Source: Raphanus sativus (Eukaryota > Streptophyta > Magnoliopsida > Brassicales > Brassicaceae). Taken from it: a DNA stretch of 64,000 nt. This document shows positions 22,881 through 34,209 of the stretch, piece by piece; positions within the stretch are counted from its first letter, which is position 1, and the number at the start of each line of letters is the position of its first letter. Made by a program: the position numbers and the translations under genes. Below the pieces are notes generated by a model, which worked only from the letters and a program-made list of their open reading frames with translations, ran no database searches and was not told the DNA's origin. The DNA lies in NCBI RefSeq assembly GCF_000801105.2, contig NC_079519.1:13452668-13516667 (forward strand). Direction: 5' to 3'.

Positions 22881-23580
22881 TGGTGACGAGGAAGGAGGCA
22901 ACAAGAGATGTCCGGAATGCCATTGGTGATTCTCTTGGTTCGTTCTAGCCATTGCCTTCTTTCATTGTTATCTCTGATATCGGAACAGGCTCTTACTGAT
23001 TGTTCTCTTGTCCATCGTGTACGACCTCCACTGAATGTGTGAGCATTAATAAGTAAGAACTGTGTCGATCCTTTCCTCTCCGACCTTTTTGCACATATCT
23101 GCACATAAAGTACTAGAAAAGCAAATGCATGAGGGTGGAACAAAAGGTTAGGATACAAGGTATGAACTAGCTAAAGATGAACTAGCCACTTAGGAACATC
23201 AAGAGGGATAAAAAGATAAGAAGTCCTGAGTGTAAGTCTCATTCTCCCCTGATCTAGTGCCCATAACAAGAAGAATTAAAGTCCATATTAGGTTAAGATA
23301 AAGTGGAGTTTAGTCTACCCAGTGTAACCTGATCGGTAGAGAACTTCTGGAGTGTCAAATGAGATAAGTCAGGGTGTTCCAGGTCCATGTGTGGGTCTTT
23401 CATCACTGCTAAGGTCACTGAATAAGAAGGCTAAAGCACGAGGTGGTTAAGAGATCATCACAAAATAAGGTCCTGGTTCGCACAATAGTTTTGACTGACT
23501 CGATCCTAAAGACTGACTCGATAAAAGCATTAAAATGACACAACGACTTACTCAAAACCACACAAGCAAATAGTTCAGTT
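22881..23580 (-). mobile_element. Downstream region of element D, non-coding
   Basis: This is D sequence beyond ORF1. No domain is recognised; the frame at 22881-23158 contains SGGRTRWTREQSVRACSDIR but no known family. A purine motif TAAGTCTGGGGGAG (minus strand, 23581-23596) marks the upper edge. The 3' LTR expected beyond this point was not found. Confidence 0.45.
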
Positions 23581-23669
23581 GCTCCCCCAGACTTACTTCA
23601 TACCATCCCTGGTTGTGAAAATAAATCAGAAGAAGCTAAAACACAAAATAAAAGCAAATAACAGAAAAT

Positions 23670-25060
23670 AAATAGTTCAGATGGATGAAACAAGGGGATA
23701 AAAATAGTCCTTGCGGACACAGTCTAAATCGCCGCTGTCGGAGTGACCAGCTGTCCTCCTGTTCCGCGGAATTCTCTCTCCTCCAGTTGAGATGCCGACT
23801 GGTTCCTTGCCTGAGCGCCTTGTTCTCTGTGGTGTTTGCTCTTCCTGGCCTCCGATGCAACTGCCTGTGATCACCCTGAGTATCCTCTTCAAGAGGCTGT
23901 TGTTCTTCTTCTGGGAATCAACCATCCAGCATCTGTAAGCGTGATCATCCGTAACATCAGTGAGGTCCTCCAAATTGTACTCTCCAACAGCAAGTGGAGT
24001 CACATATCTGCATCTGCATCTGGAACTGGCGCACGGGGGTCCTCGCATAAGTGTTCTGTATCTGGCAGGAACACTATGTTCGCTAAAGTCGTGAAGTCTG
24101 TGAACCCAGGAAAGGGAAACTTGCAGTAGAGAGGGTTCCCTTCCTTGTCAGCGAACTTGTAGGTGCTCTCGTCGCGTAAGATGTGGCAGGCAATCAGGTA
24201 GGCAGTATCAATGTACTCAATCTCAGGAACAACCGTGTAGGAGCCCAGGTTGATGTTGAAGCGCTGGAACAAGATAGCAGACTGCCGCAGCGGTCCTTCT
24301 TTTCATCAGTTTGGAGCAAGGAGTCTCTTGTCTCTACGCACTTCATCCTCGAGCCATGTGTACAGTACCTGCAGCTCTCCGTTCGTGACCTTAGAGGTGT
24401 ACTCCTTTGCGAACAGGATGTTGGACACGATCTTGGCAATGATCCTCAGAGTGGGGTTCCGGATCTGTGACTGGTAAGCCTTGCGAGAGGTGAACTTGCC
24501 GGATGCAATGAGATCCCAAAAGGCGTTTGCCGGCGTGAACTTCTTTTCCACTGATACTCCCTAGGCGTGTCTACGATCTCTAGTAGGTCATTAAGATCGT
24601 GGAGAGAGATTGAGCAGAACTTGCCGTCAACAATGAAAGAGAAGGAGAAGTTCTCGTACGTTGCCGCGGTGGGGTTCTGGTATGTAATCTGAGCTGTCGC
24701 GAGCACTTGCCTGACCAGATACGGGTAGAGAACTTGGGCTTGGTAGCAGAGAGGAGCAAGCCCCATTGCGTCGAGTGTGTCAAAGATGTCAGTGTCAAGA
24801 CCGAGAGCAGCTAGGGTCTCCTGGTGTGCAAAGCGTGTGGGCAAGATCTCTGCAGCTAGAAGTCGGTCGTACCTTGCCGCGGACTCCTTGTCCCACCCCT
24901 CGCAATTGTAGTCAAGGAGCAGTGGGTCATTGACATCAATTGGTTGACCTTTAACTTTGTTGGGCCATGGGTAAGAGGATGGAACACTCGCGCATGAAGA
25001 AGGCATGGCTGTTCCGCGAGAGCTCTTGAGTGCTTTCGGGTTTCTTGTGTGTAGAGGCAT
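23670..25060 (-). pseudogene. Athila ORF1 (env-position gene) of element D
   Basis: The minus-strand ORF starts at ATG 25060 (MPLHTRNPK) and belongs to the Arabidopsis retrotransposon ORF1 (Athila) family. Segments seen include SAARYDRLLAAEILPTRFAH, LGLDTDIFDTLDAMGL, YPYLVRQVLATAQITYQNP, and FCSISLHDLNDLLEI, then KFTPANAFWDLIASGKFTSR, IRNPTLRIIAKIVSNILFAK and INLGSYTVVPEIEYIDTAYL. Frameshifts near 24560, 24290 and 24040 break it. It stands downstream of integrase, where Athila elements carry their env-like or accessory gene. The function is not established. Confidence 0.88.
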
Positions 25061-25412
25061 CTGCAAAACAAAAACAATTTCCCAAATTAGCACTGTTCAG
25101 CGGTTGTTCTAGAAACGATGGAACATTCTAATATCTCAATTTTACTCAAGTCCATCAATTTCTAAACAACCTAGATGCTTCCAACTTTAATACATTTTCA
25201 CAACACAATCGCTCAAGCACTTAAGTATCACAATCAACAAATCGGCCCCTATCCCATTCTAATCAATCGCAATATCGATCCTAGTAGCAAGTTTGAAACC
25301 GAGAGCTACAATCTAAGATCAATCAATAGGCAAAAAGGGATGAGAGGATCCGAGGAGACACTTCCAAATCGCGATTTGCATGCGCGAAGAGGAAGAAGTC
25401 TTGAGCAGTTAC
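25061..25412 (-). other. Possible 5' UTR intron of Athila ORF1
   Basis: On the minus strand CAATCAAG|GTAACTGC at 25412 is a good splice donor. TTGTTTTTGCAG|ATG at 25061 is a good acceptor that places the ORF1 start codon at the first exon base. The first exon has a short ATG frame (from 25434) that would run out of phase with ORF1, so the intron would lie in the leader. No transcript data are available. Confidence 0.4.
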
Positions 25413-25434
25413 CTTGATTGGATTGGCGATTCAT

Positions 25435-25840
25435 GGAAAAACAAACCGATCTCTAGAGGATCCAAGAGGTTAGAGCCAAAAATCGATGGACGAGATGGAG
25501 AGATGAGAGGTTTTGGATTTTAGGGTTCTAGGAGTGTTTTGCGGTGAAAGAGATAGTGGGGAAGTGGAGTGAGTGGACCTTAAATAGGAAAACCTAAACG
25601 CTTCCCCTTCCTCATTTATTTACTTTTTTTTTTGTTCTAGAACTTACCTGGGAACAATTGGCGGAACAAGCGCTGGAGTGTTCTCCGGAGAAGGTCTCAA
25701 ATTTTCTTGATTTTCTTCCTGCAAGTCAGTTTCTGAAAAGATAAAAAACATAGAGAAACAATATTTACACTCACCAGTGGGTTGCCTCCCACCAAGCGAT
25801 TGTTTTAAGTCACTAGCTTGACTTCAGTGAGCCGATTAGG
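25435..25840 (-). other. Spacer between integrase and ORF1 in element D
   Basis: This non-coding stretch holds the possible ORF1 promoter and leader. It also holds an AACCCACTGGTGAGTG-type block on the minus strand just after the pol end. No frame is supported. Confidence 0.5.
25575..25595 (-). promoter_or_regulatory. Possible internal TATA box for ORF1
   Basis: On the minus strand CCTATTTAAGGTCC lies about 150 bases before the first ATG of the ORF1 leader. It is followed by a pyrimidine-rich 5' UTR-like stretch (ACCCTAAAATCC, CTCATCTCTCCATCTCGTCC). The arrangement looks like an ordinary plant promoter inside the element. Confidence 0.35.
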
Positions 25841-27250
25841 CTTGAAGGGGGTCGCTTAAGGATTTTTCTTTACCTTCAGCGATTGTTGTGTCAGCAAGAT
25901 AAGGCTTGAGGCGCTAACCATTAACAACAAATTATCCTCCTCTTGTGTCCAGCAACACAACATCTCCATAGGGACGAATTTCCTTGATGGTGAAAGGTCC
26001 AGACCATCTGAATTTAAGCTTTCCTGGGAACAGCTTAACCCTAGAGTTAAAGAGTAAGACCTGATCATTCGGAGCAAAGCTTCTGCTGATGATCCGTTTG
26101 TCATGGAATGCCTTGGTCTTTTCTTTGTATATCTTAGAGCTCTCATAGGCCAGATGCCTAATTTCCTCTAACTCATGGATCTGGATTTTTCGCCTCTCCT
26201 TGGCAGGTTTGATGTCGAAGTTGAGCAGTTTAACAGCCTAAGCTGCCTTATACTCTAGCTTCACAGGTAGGTGGCACGCCTTGCCATTAACAAAATGATA
26301 GGGAGTGGTCTCTAATGGGGTCTTTTAGGCTGTTATGTAGGCCCAGAGAGCATCATCAAGCTTGAGGGACCAGTCCTTACGTGTGGTATTGACTGTTTTC
26401 TGCAGAATGTTCTTGATCTCTCTATTGGAAACTTCCACTTGGCCACTCGTTTGCAGATGATAGGCGGTTGCTACCCTGTGTTTTACACAATTTTTGCTTA
26501 GCAATCCTTGGAACACCTTGTTGATAAAATGAGTTCCACCATCGCTTATGACCACTCTAGGCACTCCAAATCTTGGAAAGATGATGAAGGTGAACATCTT
26601 GGTCACAACACGTGCATCATTAGTTGGACTAGCAATCGCTTCTACCCACTTGGAGACATAGTCCACAGTAACCAATATATACTCATTCTTGTGAGAAATT
26701 GGGAACGGTCCCATGAAGTCGATCCCCCAGCTGTCGAACACTTCTACTTCCAAGATGTAGTTCTGAGGCATCTCGTTCTTCTTTCTGATACTCCCCATTC
26801 TTTGGTATGCATTGCATCGTGATATGAAAGAGTGGGCATCCCTGAACATAGCAGGCCACCAAAAACCGGCTTGGAGGACCTTGGAAACTTTTTTGAAAGT
26901 GGGGCAAAGTGACCAGCGTAGGAGGAACCGTGGTAGTGATGAAGGATTCCTGGAATATCAGCCTCTGGAAAACACCTTCTGAAGATCTCGTCCTTGCACT
27001 TCCGATACAAATATGGCTCATCCCAAAAGTAGTGCCTTGCTTCCGTTAGAAATTTCCTCTTCTCATTTCCAGTGAACCTCAAAGGTTCCTTCTCAGCTGC
27101 GGGAAGTTGGCAATCTCACAAACCATGGAAGATTCGGGTACTGCTTCTGGATCACTGCAGCGAAGGCTTCGTCTACACGGGAACAGTCCTCGCTGACGGT
27201 GAATGACTGTTCCGTGTTGCACAGACCAATCAAATTGACGTATTCCATTG
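25841..27250 (-). pseudogene. Integrase of element D
   Basis: The zinc-binding N-terminal part has [15 protein letters not shown] and a decayed Cys pair. The core keeps the DDE residues: D in [10 protein letters not shown] in [10 protein letters not shown] and E in [12 protein letters not shown] (26325-26849). The C-terminal part at about 25841-26150 gives FAPNDQVLLFNSR, LKFRWSGPFTIKEIRPYG and RLKPYLADTTIAEG in a frame crossed by stops. The order H2C2-core-C-terminus is that of Athila/Ty3 pol. It would insert the cDNA into the genome. At least two frameshifts and several stops inactivate it. Confidence 0.9.
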
Positions 27251-27770
27251 GTTGTTCCTCGTCAAGAGCTGTCTCATCTGACACTTTTCATCCTGGAAAG
27301 ATGATCTGCCACTCCATTATCAACCCCCTTCTTGTCTCTTATCTCTAGATCGAATTCTTAGAGTAAAAGAATCTATCTTAAGAGCCGCGGGTTAGCATCC
27401 TTCTTCGTGAGTAGGTACCTCAAAGTTGCATGGTCTGTGTGCACGATCACCTTTGATCCAACTAGGTAGGATCTGAACTTCTCAAACGCGAACACGATGG
27501 CAAGAAGCTCCTTTTATGTGGTTGCATAGCGACACTGAGCTTCGTCCATAGTTCTGCTCACATAGTATATCACGTGCAGCTTCTTGTTCTTCCGCTGTCC
27601 AAGAACTGCTCCCACTGCAAATTCACTCGCGTTTGTCATGATCTCAAAAGGAAGATCCCAGTCTGGAGGTTGGACAATCAGTGCACTGACCAGAGCTCCA
27701 TTGATCGTGTTGAATGCGGCTAGACAGTCGCTGTCAAATACGAACCTAGCCTCTTTGCATAGCAGCCTAG
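27251..27770 (-). pseudogene. RNase H of element D, catalytic change
   Basis: The segment reads FEIMTNASEFAVGAVLGQ, then VIYYVSRTMDEAQCRYATT, a stop, [13 protein letters not shown] and [19 protein letters not shown]. The first catalytic aspartate (usually in DAS) is Asn here, from a G to A change on the coding strand. A TAA replaces the residue before KELL. Both point to an inactive copy. It lies between RT and integrase, as in Ty3 elements. Confidence 0.85.
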
Positions 27771-28738
27771 TTAGTGGTCTTGCGATTTTCGAGAAGTCCT
27801 GGATGAACCTCCTGTAAAAACCAGCATGTCCCAGAAGCTTCTTATTCCCTTCACTGAAGTTGGTGGCTGCCGACTCATCATGACCTCGATCTTTGCCTTG
27901 TCCACTTCGATGCCTTTCTCTGATATTTTATGTCCCAAAACAATCTCATCTCTAACCATGAGGTGGCATTCTCCCAGTTCAGCACCAGATGCTTCTTCTC
28001 GCATCTCTTCAGAACCCTGCACAAGTTTGACAAACAGACATGAAAGGAGCTTCCATAGACGCTGAAATCGTCCATGAAAACCTCCATTATGTCTTCGATT
28101 GGATCGGTAAAAATTGACTTCATGTAGGCATTGGAAGGTCGCTGGAGCATTGCACAAGCCGAAGGACATCTGTATGCGTATGTTCCATATGGGCATGTGA
28201 ACATCGTCTTCTCCTGATCGTCTGGGTGGATGGGAATCTGAAATAAACCTGAATAACCATCTAAAAAGAAATATTAAGGGTAGTGTGCCAATCTTTGAAG
28301 CATCTGATCAATGAAAGGAAGTGCAAAGTGATCCTTGCGAGTCGCAGCATTCAGTTTACGGAAATCAATGCACATGCAATGACCAGTCACTGTTCTAGTA
28401 GGGATCAATTCATTCTTTTCATTTGTTATAACAGTGATCCCTCCTTTCTTAGGTACTACATGAACAGGGCTAACCCACTTACTATCAGAGATGGCATAGA
28501 TTACACCAGCTTCTAGAAGTTTCATTATCTCTTTCTTTACAACATCTTTTAGATTTGGGTTTAACTTCCTCTGATGTTCTACTGAAGTCATCGATTCATC
28601 TTCTATGTGTATTCTATGCATGCACAGATCAGGTGAAATACCAGGTATGTCAGCTAGAGAATATCCTAATGCTTTACGATATCTTCTAAGTTCACATAAG
28701 AGCAGAGCAGTCTCGGCATTGTTCAGGCCAGCGTTCAC
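27771..28738 (-). pseudogene. Reverse transcriptase of element D
   Basis: The N-terminal part has RRYRKALGYSLADIPGISP, then EIMKLLEAGVIYAISDSKWV, VVPKKGG and CIDFRKLNAATRKDHFALPF. A stop follows QRLAHYP. The next part has GYSGLFQIPIHPDDQEK and the catalytic FMDDFSVYG, then HKISEKGIEVDKAKIEVM. These are the Ty3/Athila RT motifs in order. Frameshifts near 28270 and 27900 break the frame. The enzyme would copy element RNA into DNA. Confidence 0.92.
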
Positions 28739-29068
28739 AATTACAGGATATGTAGAATTTGGCCCAAGGAATGCGTACCTGAGTCCCTTGGGAAGGGATT
28801 TGAGCTCTACCTTTGGAGCTTTCAGATCGCTCTATGAGTAATCGATCTGAGGTGCCGGAACATACGGGTTCTCAGGCGCGGTTGTTCCAGCTGGTTTGCT
28901 GAGCTCGCTGCTCTCCCCCAGACTTAGATTTGCCACTATCTTTTCCATACATCTCGCTGAATCTAGGACCTTGGCATAGGCATCAGCATCAACACTCTAT
29001 AAGTTCTGCTCGGCTTCAGCTCTGACTAAGGCGAATTCGAGAGGATCATCGGTGAGAATTTCCTCAAT
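28739..29068 (-). mobile_element. Element D between protease and RT
   Basis: This pol linker of element D contains a second copy of the purine motif TAAGTCTGGGGGAG on the minus strand (28912-28926). The copy resembles a central polypurine tract. The stretch ends at the CATTC target site of the solo LTR. Confidence 0.6.
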
Positions 29069-29073
29069 CATTC

Positions 29074-30433
29074 TGATATACCATGGATTTTACCCGTTTT
29101 TAACCATGATATACTAGTATTTTATTATATATTTAATCTGTTTTCTAGCCTGTTAGGTATGTTTTCAGGTTCAGGAGCATTTTGTGAGAAAGTGATGTTT
29201 TTGGAGCATTTTGGAGTGCAAGAGATGATACACCCGAGTTGACCATTCAAGACTAAGTCGGAAGTCAACATTGCGATTATAATCGATCGATACTCATCCT
29301 GAGTCATCGATCGATGTAGCTGAGAATATCCGCGTACTAGAAGATTATAATTGATCGATACACATTCAGTGTTGTCGATCGATATCGAGGACGAAATGGT
29401 TTAGCCGACTACTTCACCAAGACTTCACCAAATTACGAGATTGCGCCTGACAAGTTTTTAACCTAATGGAAATGCTTAATTATTCATGCTAAGTGTTTTT
29501 GACGGCAACCTTGAACCTTCGAAAGAAGCAAGCTTTTAACAACCCTCAAAGCAGAGAGTGTGAGAGAGAGACTAGAGTTTTATTTTAGTTTGAGAGATTG
29601 GAGAGATTTCTAATCTCCTTTTGTGTTTCTACTTTATTCTATCTATGCAATTCTTTCATCTATCTATTGTTATGAATTGCTTAGCTATGTCTGAGTAGTC
29701 TACTTGTTAGATCTAGGGTTTAAATAGGTTTGTGGGATTAGCCCCAAACTATAATTGCTAAGTTGTGATACTCATCAAATGGATTGCACCCTATGCTTGT
29801 TTTAGATTAGCTAACTAAAACATATATCACTAGGATCTTTGATTATCTTGAATTATCCATTTGAGCTTGCCTGTTTCCCGTTGAGAAGAACGACAGTTCC
29901 TCCTTGAGACCTTGTGGTCATATTCGGCTCGCGCCTAGGCGGATCTAGAAGCCGTCGATCGATATCCCGACAGGTGAATCGATCGGCGCTGCGAAAGGTG
30001 TATCGCTCGATATCTCAAAAGGACATCGACCGACTCTTTTTCTGTGTCATCATGCGAAAGGTGTGGCCAGAGATCTAGATATTTTAACCAGTGATACTTC
30101 ACTTGAGTTACGCGGCTGAGATCTATAGTATCATGCAAGCAACTTGTTAAAGCATTTATAGAGATTATAATCTTCATTCCTGAATAGAAACCCTATGTCT
30201 AGCACTCTTTATCACATTTAAACAACCCATCATATTGTTAGTTAGAGCAACTACCTTGCTCATTTTAGGAATTGTTACTTTTTATTTCCATCATATAAAC
30301 CAACCTTGCCTAGGATTGATTAGTAGATTTTATTTAATTGGTTCCCTAGCTCCTCGTGATTCGATCCCTAAGTACTACAGTTGTACCTCTTATTTGAGAG
30401 AGTAAGCTCTACTGGGTAATTTGAGCACTATCA
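29074..30433 (+). mobile_element. Solo LTR, family C, with CATTC target duplication
   Basis: This 1360-base LTR starts TGATATACCATGG and ends GCACTATCA. It is flanked by CATTC at 29069-29073 and CATTC at 30434-30438. It matches the minus-strand LTR at 13170-14493. It splits the pol region of element D between protease and RT. No internal sequence or PBS is present, so it is the product of LTR-LTR recombination. Clusters of ATCGATCGAT-type motifs lie at 29283-29395 and 29950-30035. Confidence 0.95.
29935..30040. repeat. CGATCGAT motif cluster in family C LTR
   Basis: GTCGATCGATATC, GAATCGATCGGCG, TATCGCTCGATATC and ACATCGACCGAC follow each other within about 75 bases. A second cluster in the same LTR (29283-29395) has ATCGATCGATACTC, GTCATCGATCGATG, TTGATCGATAC, and GTCGATCGATATCG. 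The same clusters are present in the copy at 13170-14493. Confidence 0.85.
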
Positions 30434-30438
30434 CATTC

Positions 30439-31260
30439 CCTCATGCGGTTCCAGCGGATCGCTCTCCTCTTTGACAGTGAAAGTTTGTCCATCCAGCATT
30501 GGTTTCTTGAGCATCTGATTCATCTCGAACTTCATGACAATATCCCCTAAGTGGAGATCAATTTTTCCTTGTCAAACATCTTTGATAGCTCCGACAGTGC
30601 ATAGGAATGGTCTGCCCAGGATCAGGGGATCCTTTGACTCTTCCTCGAGTTCCAGAACTACGAAATCAGTAGGGACAAGTGTGTTCCCAACCAGAACTTG
30701 GAGATCCTCAAGAATTTCAACTGGAGACTTTACCGATCGATCATCAAACAGAAGGGACATCATGGTAGGTTTGAAATCCGTGTATCCAAGGGGCTTAGCT
30801 ACAGAATATGGCATGAGGTTTATGCTTGATCCTAGATCGACGAGTGAGCATGAGAAGACTGTCTTCCCAATCTGGAAAGAGAGGACAAACTTTTCTAGAT
30901 CAACCAGTTTCTTGATCCTCTTGTTCTGGAGCACTGCATTGCACTCCTTAGAGACGATCATGAACTCATTGTCATCAGATATCTTCCCAGAAATCAGTCC
31001 CTTCACAAAGCTACGCATGGATGGTATGATATAGATTGCACTCATCAAGGGAAGTCTGACTGTTACGTCTTCCAGCATCTTTCTGCATTTCATCTCCTCC
31101 TTATCCTTGCCTGTAACCTTTGCTAGAATAGGGTAGGGTACCTTCGGTACATACTGACGAGCAGCGGAAGATTTTGCAGGTGGTGGAACAGCCTCAGCAG
31201 ACCGTTGTGCAGCAGTCGGAACAGTCTCAGTAGGTAGTTTTGCCACTTCCTCATCTGTAG
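30439..31260 (-). pseudogene. Protease segment of element D
   Basis: The 225-codon frame has KVPYPILAKVTGKDKEEMK, then RSFVKGLISGKISDDNEFM, KECNAVLQNK and a retropepsin core with LVDLGSSINLMPYSVAKPLG (active-site DLG, usual in Athila). LLFDDRSVKSPVEILEDL and [16 protein letters not shown] follow. The domain order and spacing match Athila gag-pol. The open frame stops at 30572; the remainder to the CATTC site continues with a stop. It would cleave gag-pol. Confidence 0.9.
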
Positions 31261-32735
31261 GTACAGCTTCAGGAGGTTGATCTGACTCCCTCTGTTTCCC
31301 CTTATCGGCTGATGTGAATCTCCTGGTGTCTAGATCAGTCAGTTGCTTCCCACTACTTAGCGCGACTGCATTGCACTCCTTGGGGTTCTTATCTGTTTTT
31401 CAGGGAGAGTACCTTGCTGTCTCTTCACACTCTCAGCAGTCTGAGCAATCTGAATATTCATCTGTCTCATATGGCTTGAGACATTATCGTACTGGGCACT
31501 CATGTCATTGAACATATGATTCATTCTGGTGCTGATGTCTTTTGTGACCTGATTCAGTGCTTTTCCTTGGATCTGTTGTCCTTGGAGCACCTGGCTCATC
31601 ATTATGGCAAGACTCTTCATCTCGTCCTTCGGAACAGTCTGAGCAGGTTGTGAAGACTGCTGGTTAGTCGGCTGTTTCTGGTTGTGGAACTGGGCATTCC
31701 TTGATTCCCATACCTCCGTTGGTATCCACTGTTCTGGCCCTGATTTTCTTGAGAATTTCCCGTGTTACCGTCTGGCTTAGGGTTGTTGAACAGGTGGGGG
31801 TTGTTCCTCATGTTAGGGTTCGGGTGATAGTTCTTGAACTGCAATCCTTGCCCATTCACATATCTCACTCCGTGCTGATCTTCAGCAGACTGATCTGCCT
31901 CCGATGTAGCGTCTGCAGTTGCTTTATCCTGAGGGGATTCTTCCATGATGAAGACATGGTTCTGATTACTCTTAATCAGCTAATCGACCTTGGCAAAGAG
32001 CTCATCTATCTTGTTGTTGTCGATGATGTTCACCTTCTGGATGCGATCATTCTCACGGTTTTTATCAGCTGAGCTTGAAGCCATGTTCTCAATTAGCGCA
32101 AAGGCACCTTGAGTGGATTAGGTCATGAAATCTCCATTACTGGCTGAGTTTAAAGCGTTCCTGACTCCCAACCTACTCCATCATAGAACACTCCAAGGAG
32201 ATAGTCTTCCTCAAAACCGTGATGTGGGCACTCTCAGCGGTAGACGTCGAATCGCTCCCATGCATCGCAGAACGGCTCATCTACTAGATGTTTGAAGGTT
32301 GCGGTCTTCTGTCTCAGAGCTGCCGTCTTTGATTTCGTGTAGAAGTGGCTCAAGAAAGCAGATTTGACTTGTTCCCAAGTGGTGCGCGATCCAGTAGGTA
32401 GGGAGTCTAGCCAGCGAGCAGCCTTCCCATCGAGAGAGAAGGGGAACATGGTACACTTGATGTAATCGGGTGGTACTCCATTCGCCTTAGTGAACCCACA
32501 CATCTTCTCAAAGTTCTCAATGTGGTCCATCGGGATTTCTGCAGGAAGTCCATTGAAGACCTTCCTTTGCACCAGACTTATCAAGGCTGGCTTGATTTCA
32601 AAGTCTTGTCTAGTTCACGGTGGAGGGTTGATGGCAGATCGCGTAGCAGGCACATTACGCAGTAGATTTCTCTGGCCGATCGGAACAACCTCCTCCGGTT
32701 GATTCTGCTTATTTGCAGCATTCAGAGTTGTTTGC
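31261..32735 (-). pseudogene. gag of element D (main part)
   Basis: Continuing from 44071-43842 across the family B insertion, the frame resumes with TLNAANKQNQPEEVVPIGQR and then has TRQDFEIKPALISLVQRK, AEIPMDHIENFEKMCGFTK and KAARWLDSLPTGSRTTWEQV, with LSHFYTKSKTAALRQKTATF after it. A TGA after INPPP (TGG expected) and a TGA after FDVYR break it. The C-terminal part is Asn/Gln-rich (NYHPNPNMRNNPHLFNNP). This is the Athila gag core. Confidence 0.9.
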
Positions 32736-34200
32736 TGATGTCTTGCATATTTGCATTGTTTTAGCTATTCATTCATAAGCATTTGCATCATATAGATTAG
32801 GATTTAGACATATTTAGGTTGCATTTGACATACATATGTCTCTATCAGGTATTGGAACACCACATGGAGTTCTTGGAGACATTTGGAAGCAATGTGATCA
32901 AAAAGGGGGTGAAAGATGAGCATGGATGGAGGCCTTAGAGAAATCTTCTGTTGCTAAGATTTTGTGGAGACATAGGAAATTGAGTTAGCTATGGAAGTGG
33001 TTTCAAGTCATTTGGAGATGTAATGGAGGAGTTATGATCAATTTACTATAGGCATATCCATCCTGGTCGAGAACCGCAGAGTGACCTTCTGGAGCGACCC
33101 CCTAAGGTAGCTCCCAACAAGAGCGACCAACCAGAGCGACCCACCTAAGTAGCTCGCGTTTTCATCGCCCGGAGACACAAAAATGGAGGCTGGAGCGACC
33201 TCTCAGAGCGACCCTCCAAGGTCGCTCCCAACCCAGAGCGACCTCCTGGAGTGACCCTCTGAGGTCGCTCCGCGTTATCTGCTGCACGATTTTATTATTT
33301 TTCAAGGACCTTTTTGCAATTTTTGTGCACGTTTTTGCACTTGGAAAACCTAATGTTTAAGTACTATGTAGCCACCATTTGGCAGATGATCTTTTATCTA
33401 TTGAAGAACACAAAACTCTCTGAAGAAAAGTTCTCTTTTGGATTTGATTGTTCTTGTGTTCTTGTGAGTTTCTCTTTTAATTCTCTATATGATTCATCTG
33501 AAATCCACCATGGGTTTAAGAGGAATCATGGAGATTAGTGAGTAATCCACTTTTGGATTCATGGGTTAGGGAGATTTAGGGTGATTAGGTTAGTTCTAGG
33601 ATGTGTTAGGTGTAAATCATACTTGTTCCTTGCTAGTAGAGTGATCTTAATGCATCATTTGAGTAGGTCACTCAAGGGGTGATCTTTAGGCATTTCTCAC
33701 CCAAAAGGTGTTTGATGAAATGCCTGAGTCAACTCTCCTAGGCTCTTAGTGTACTTTGCCAAAGATATTTGTTGTTAAAGATGCTAAGATAGCTAATAGA
33801 CTTGTTAGTAATGATTGCTTGCATGTTATTCAACCAAAGACATTTAATGTTTGAGACATGTTAGCAAATGAGCATTCATCTAGACATAGAGCTTGCTTAG
33901 AATTGTGTCTAGGCTTAAGGTTAATAGTTTGATTGATTCATTTGTCGTCCTTAGTTCGAAACTTGATCACCCAAGGTCTGAAATCCCTATACCCATGAGT
34001 TCTCCTTTTCAATAGCTTAAAAGTATCATTTCTGTTACTTGCATTCTAGTTTTAGTTTAAAAACCATCAAATTCTCTGATTGCACTTAGATTAGGCAAAT
34101 ACTTGCATTCTCTCTGCATTTGAATCCCTCAGAACTGGTTCGACAACTTACTTCCACTTTACTATCATTTGACTTAGGAGCCTCAAAACTCCTAACATCA
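32736..34200 (+). mobile_element. 5' LTR of family B
   Basis: The LTR is 1465 bases long. It is very similar to the 3' LTR, apart from a roughly 40-base segment near 33060-33100 that the 3' LTR lacks, so insertion is fairly recent. Clusters of GAGCGACC and GGTCGCTC lie at 33070-33275. Confidence 0.92.
33070..33275. repeat. GAGCGACC/GGTCGCTC cluster in family B LTR
   Basis: Repeated AGCGACC and GGTCGCTC cores with spacers such as CCAGAGCGACC, TGGAGCGACC and AAGGTCGCTCCCAACC appear at least eight times in 200 bases. The same cluster is in the 3' LTR (42725-42905). A third cluster is found inside the element at 40680-40875. Confidence 0.85.
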
Positions 34201-34209
34201 AATTGGCGC

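Noticed and set aside
25413..25434. First coding exon of ORF1
   Set aside because: After the likely splice the reading phase would miss the ORF1 frame, so the short ATG frame is better seen as part of the leader.
29074..30433. LTR of element D itself
   Set aside because: CATTC repeats on both sides and its match to the LTR at 13170-14493 show a later insertion of another family.
30534..31034. Plus-strand frame opposite the D protease
   Set aside because: It is a shadow of the conserved minus-strand protease, which has clear family motifs.
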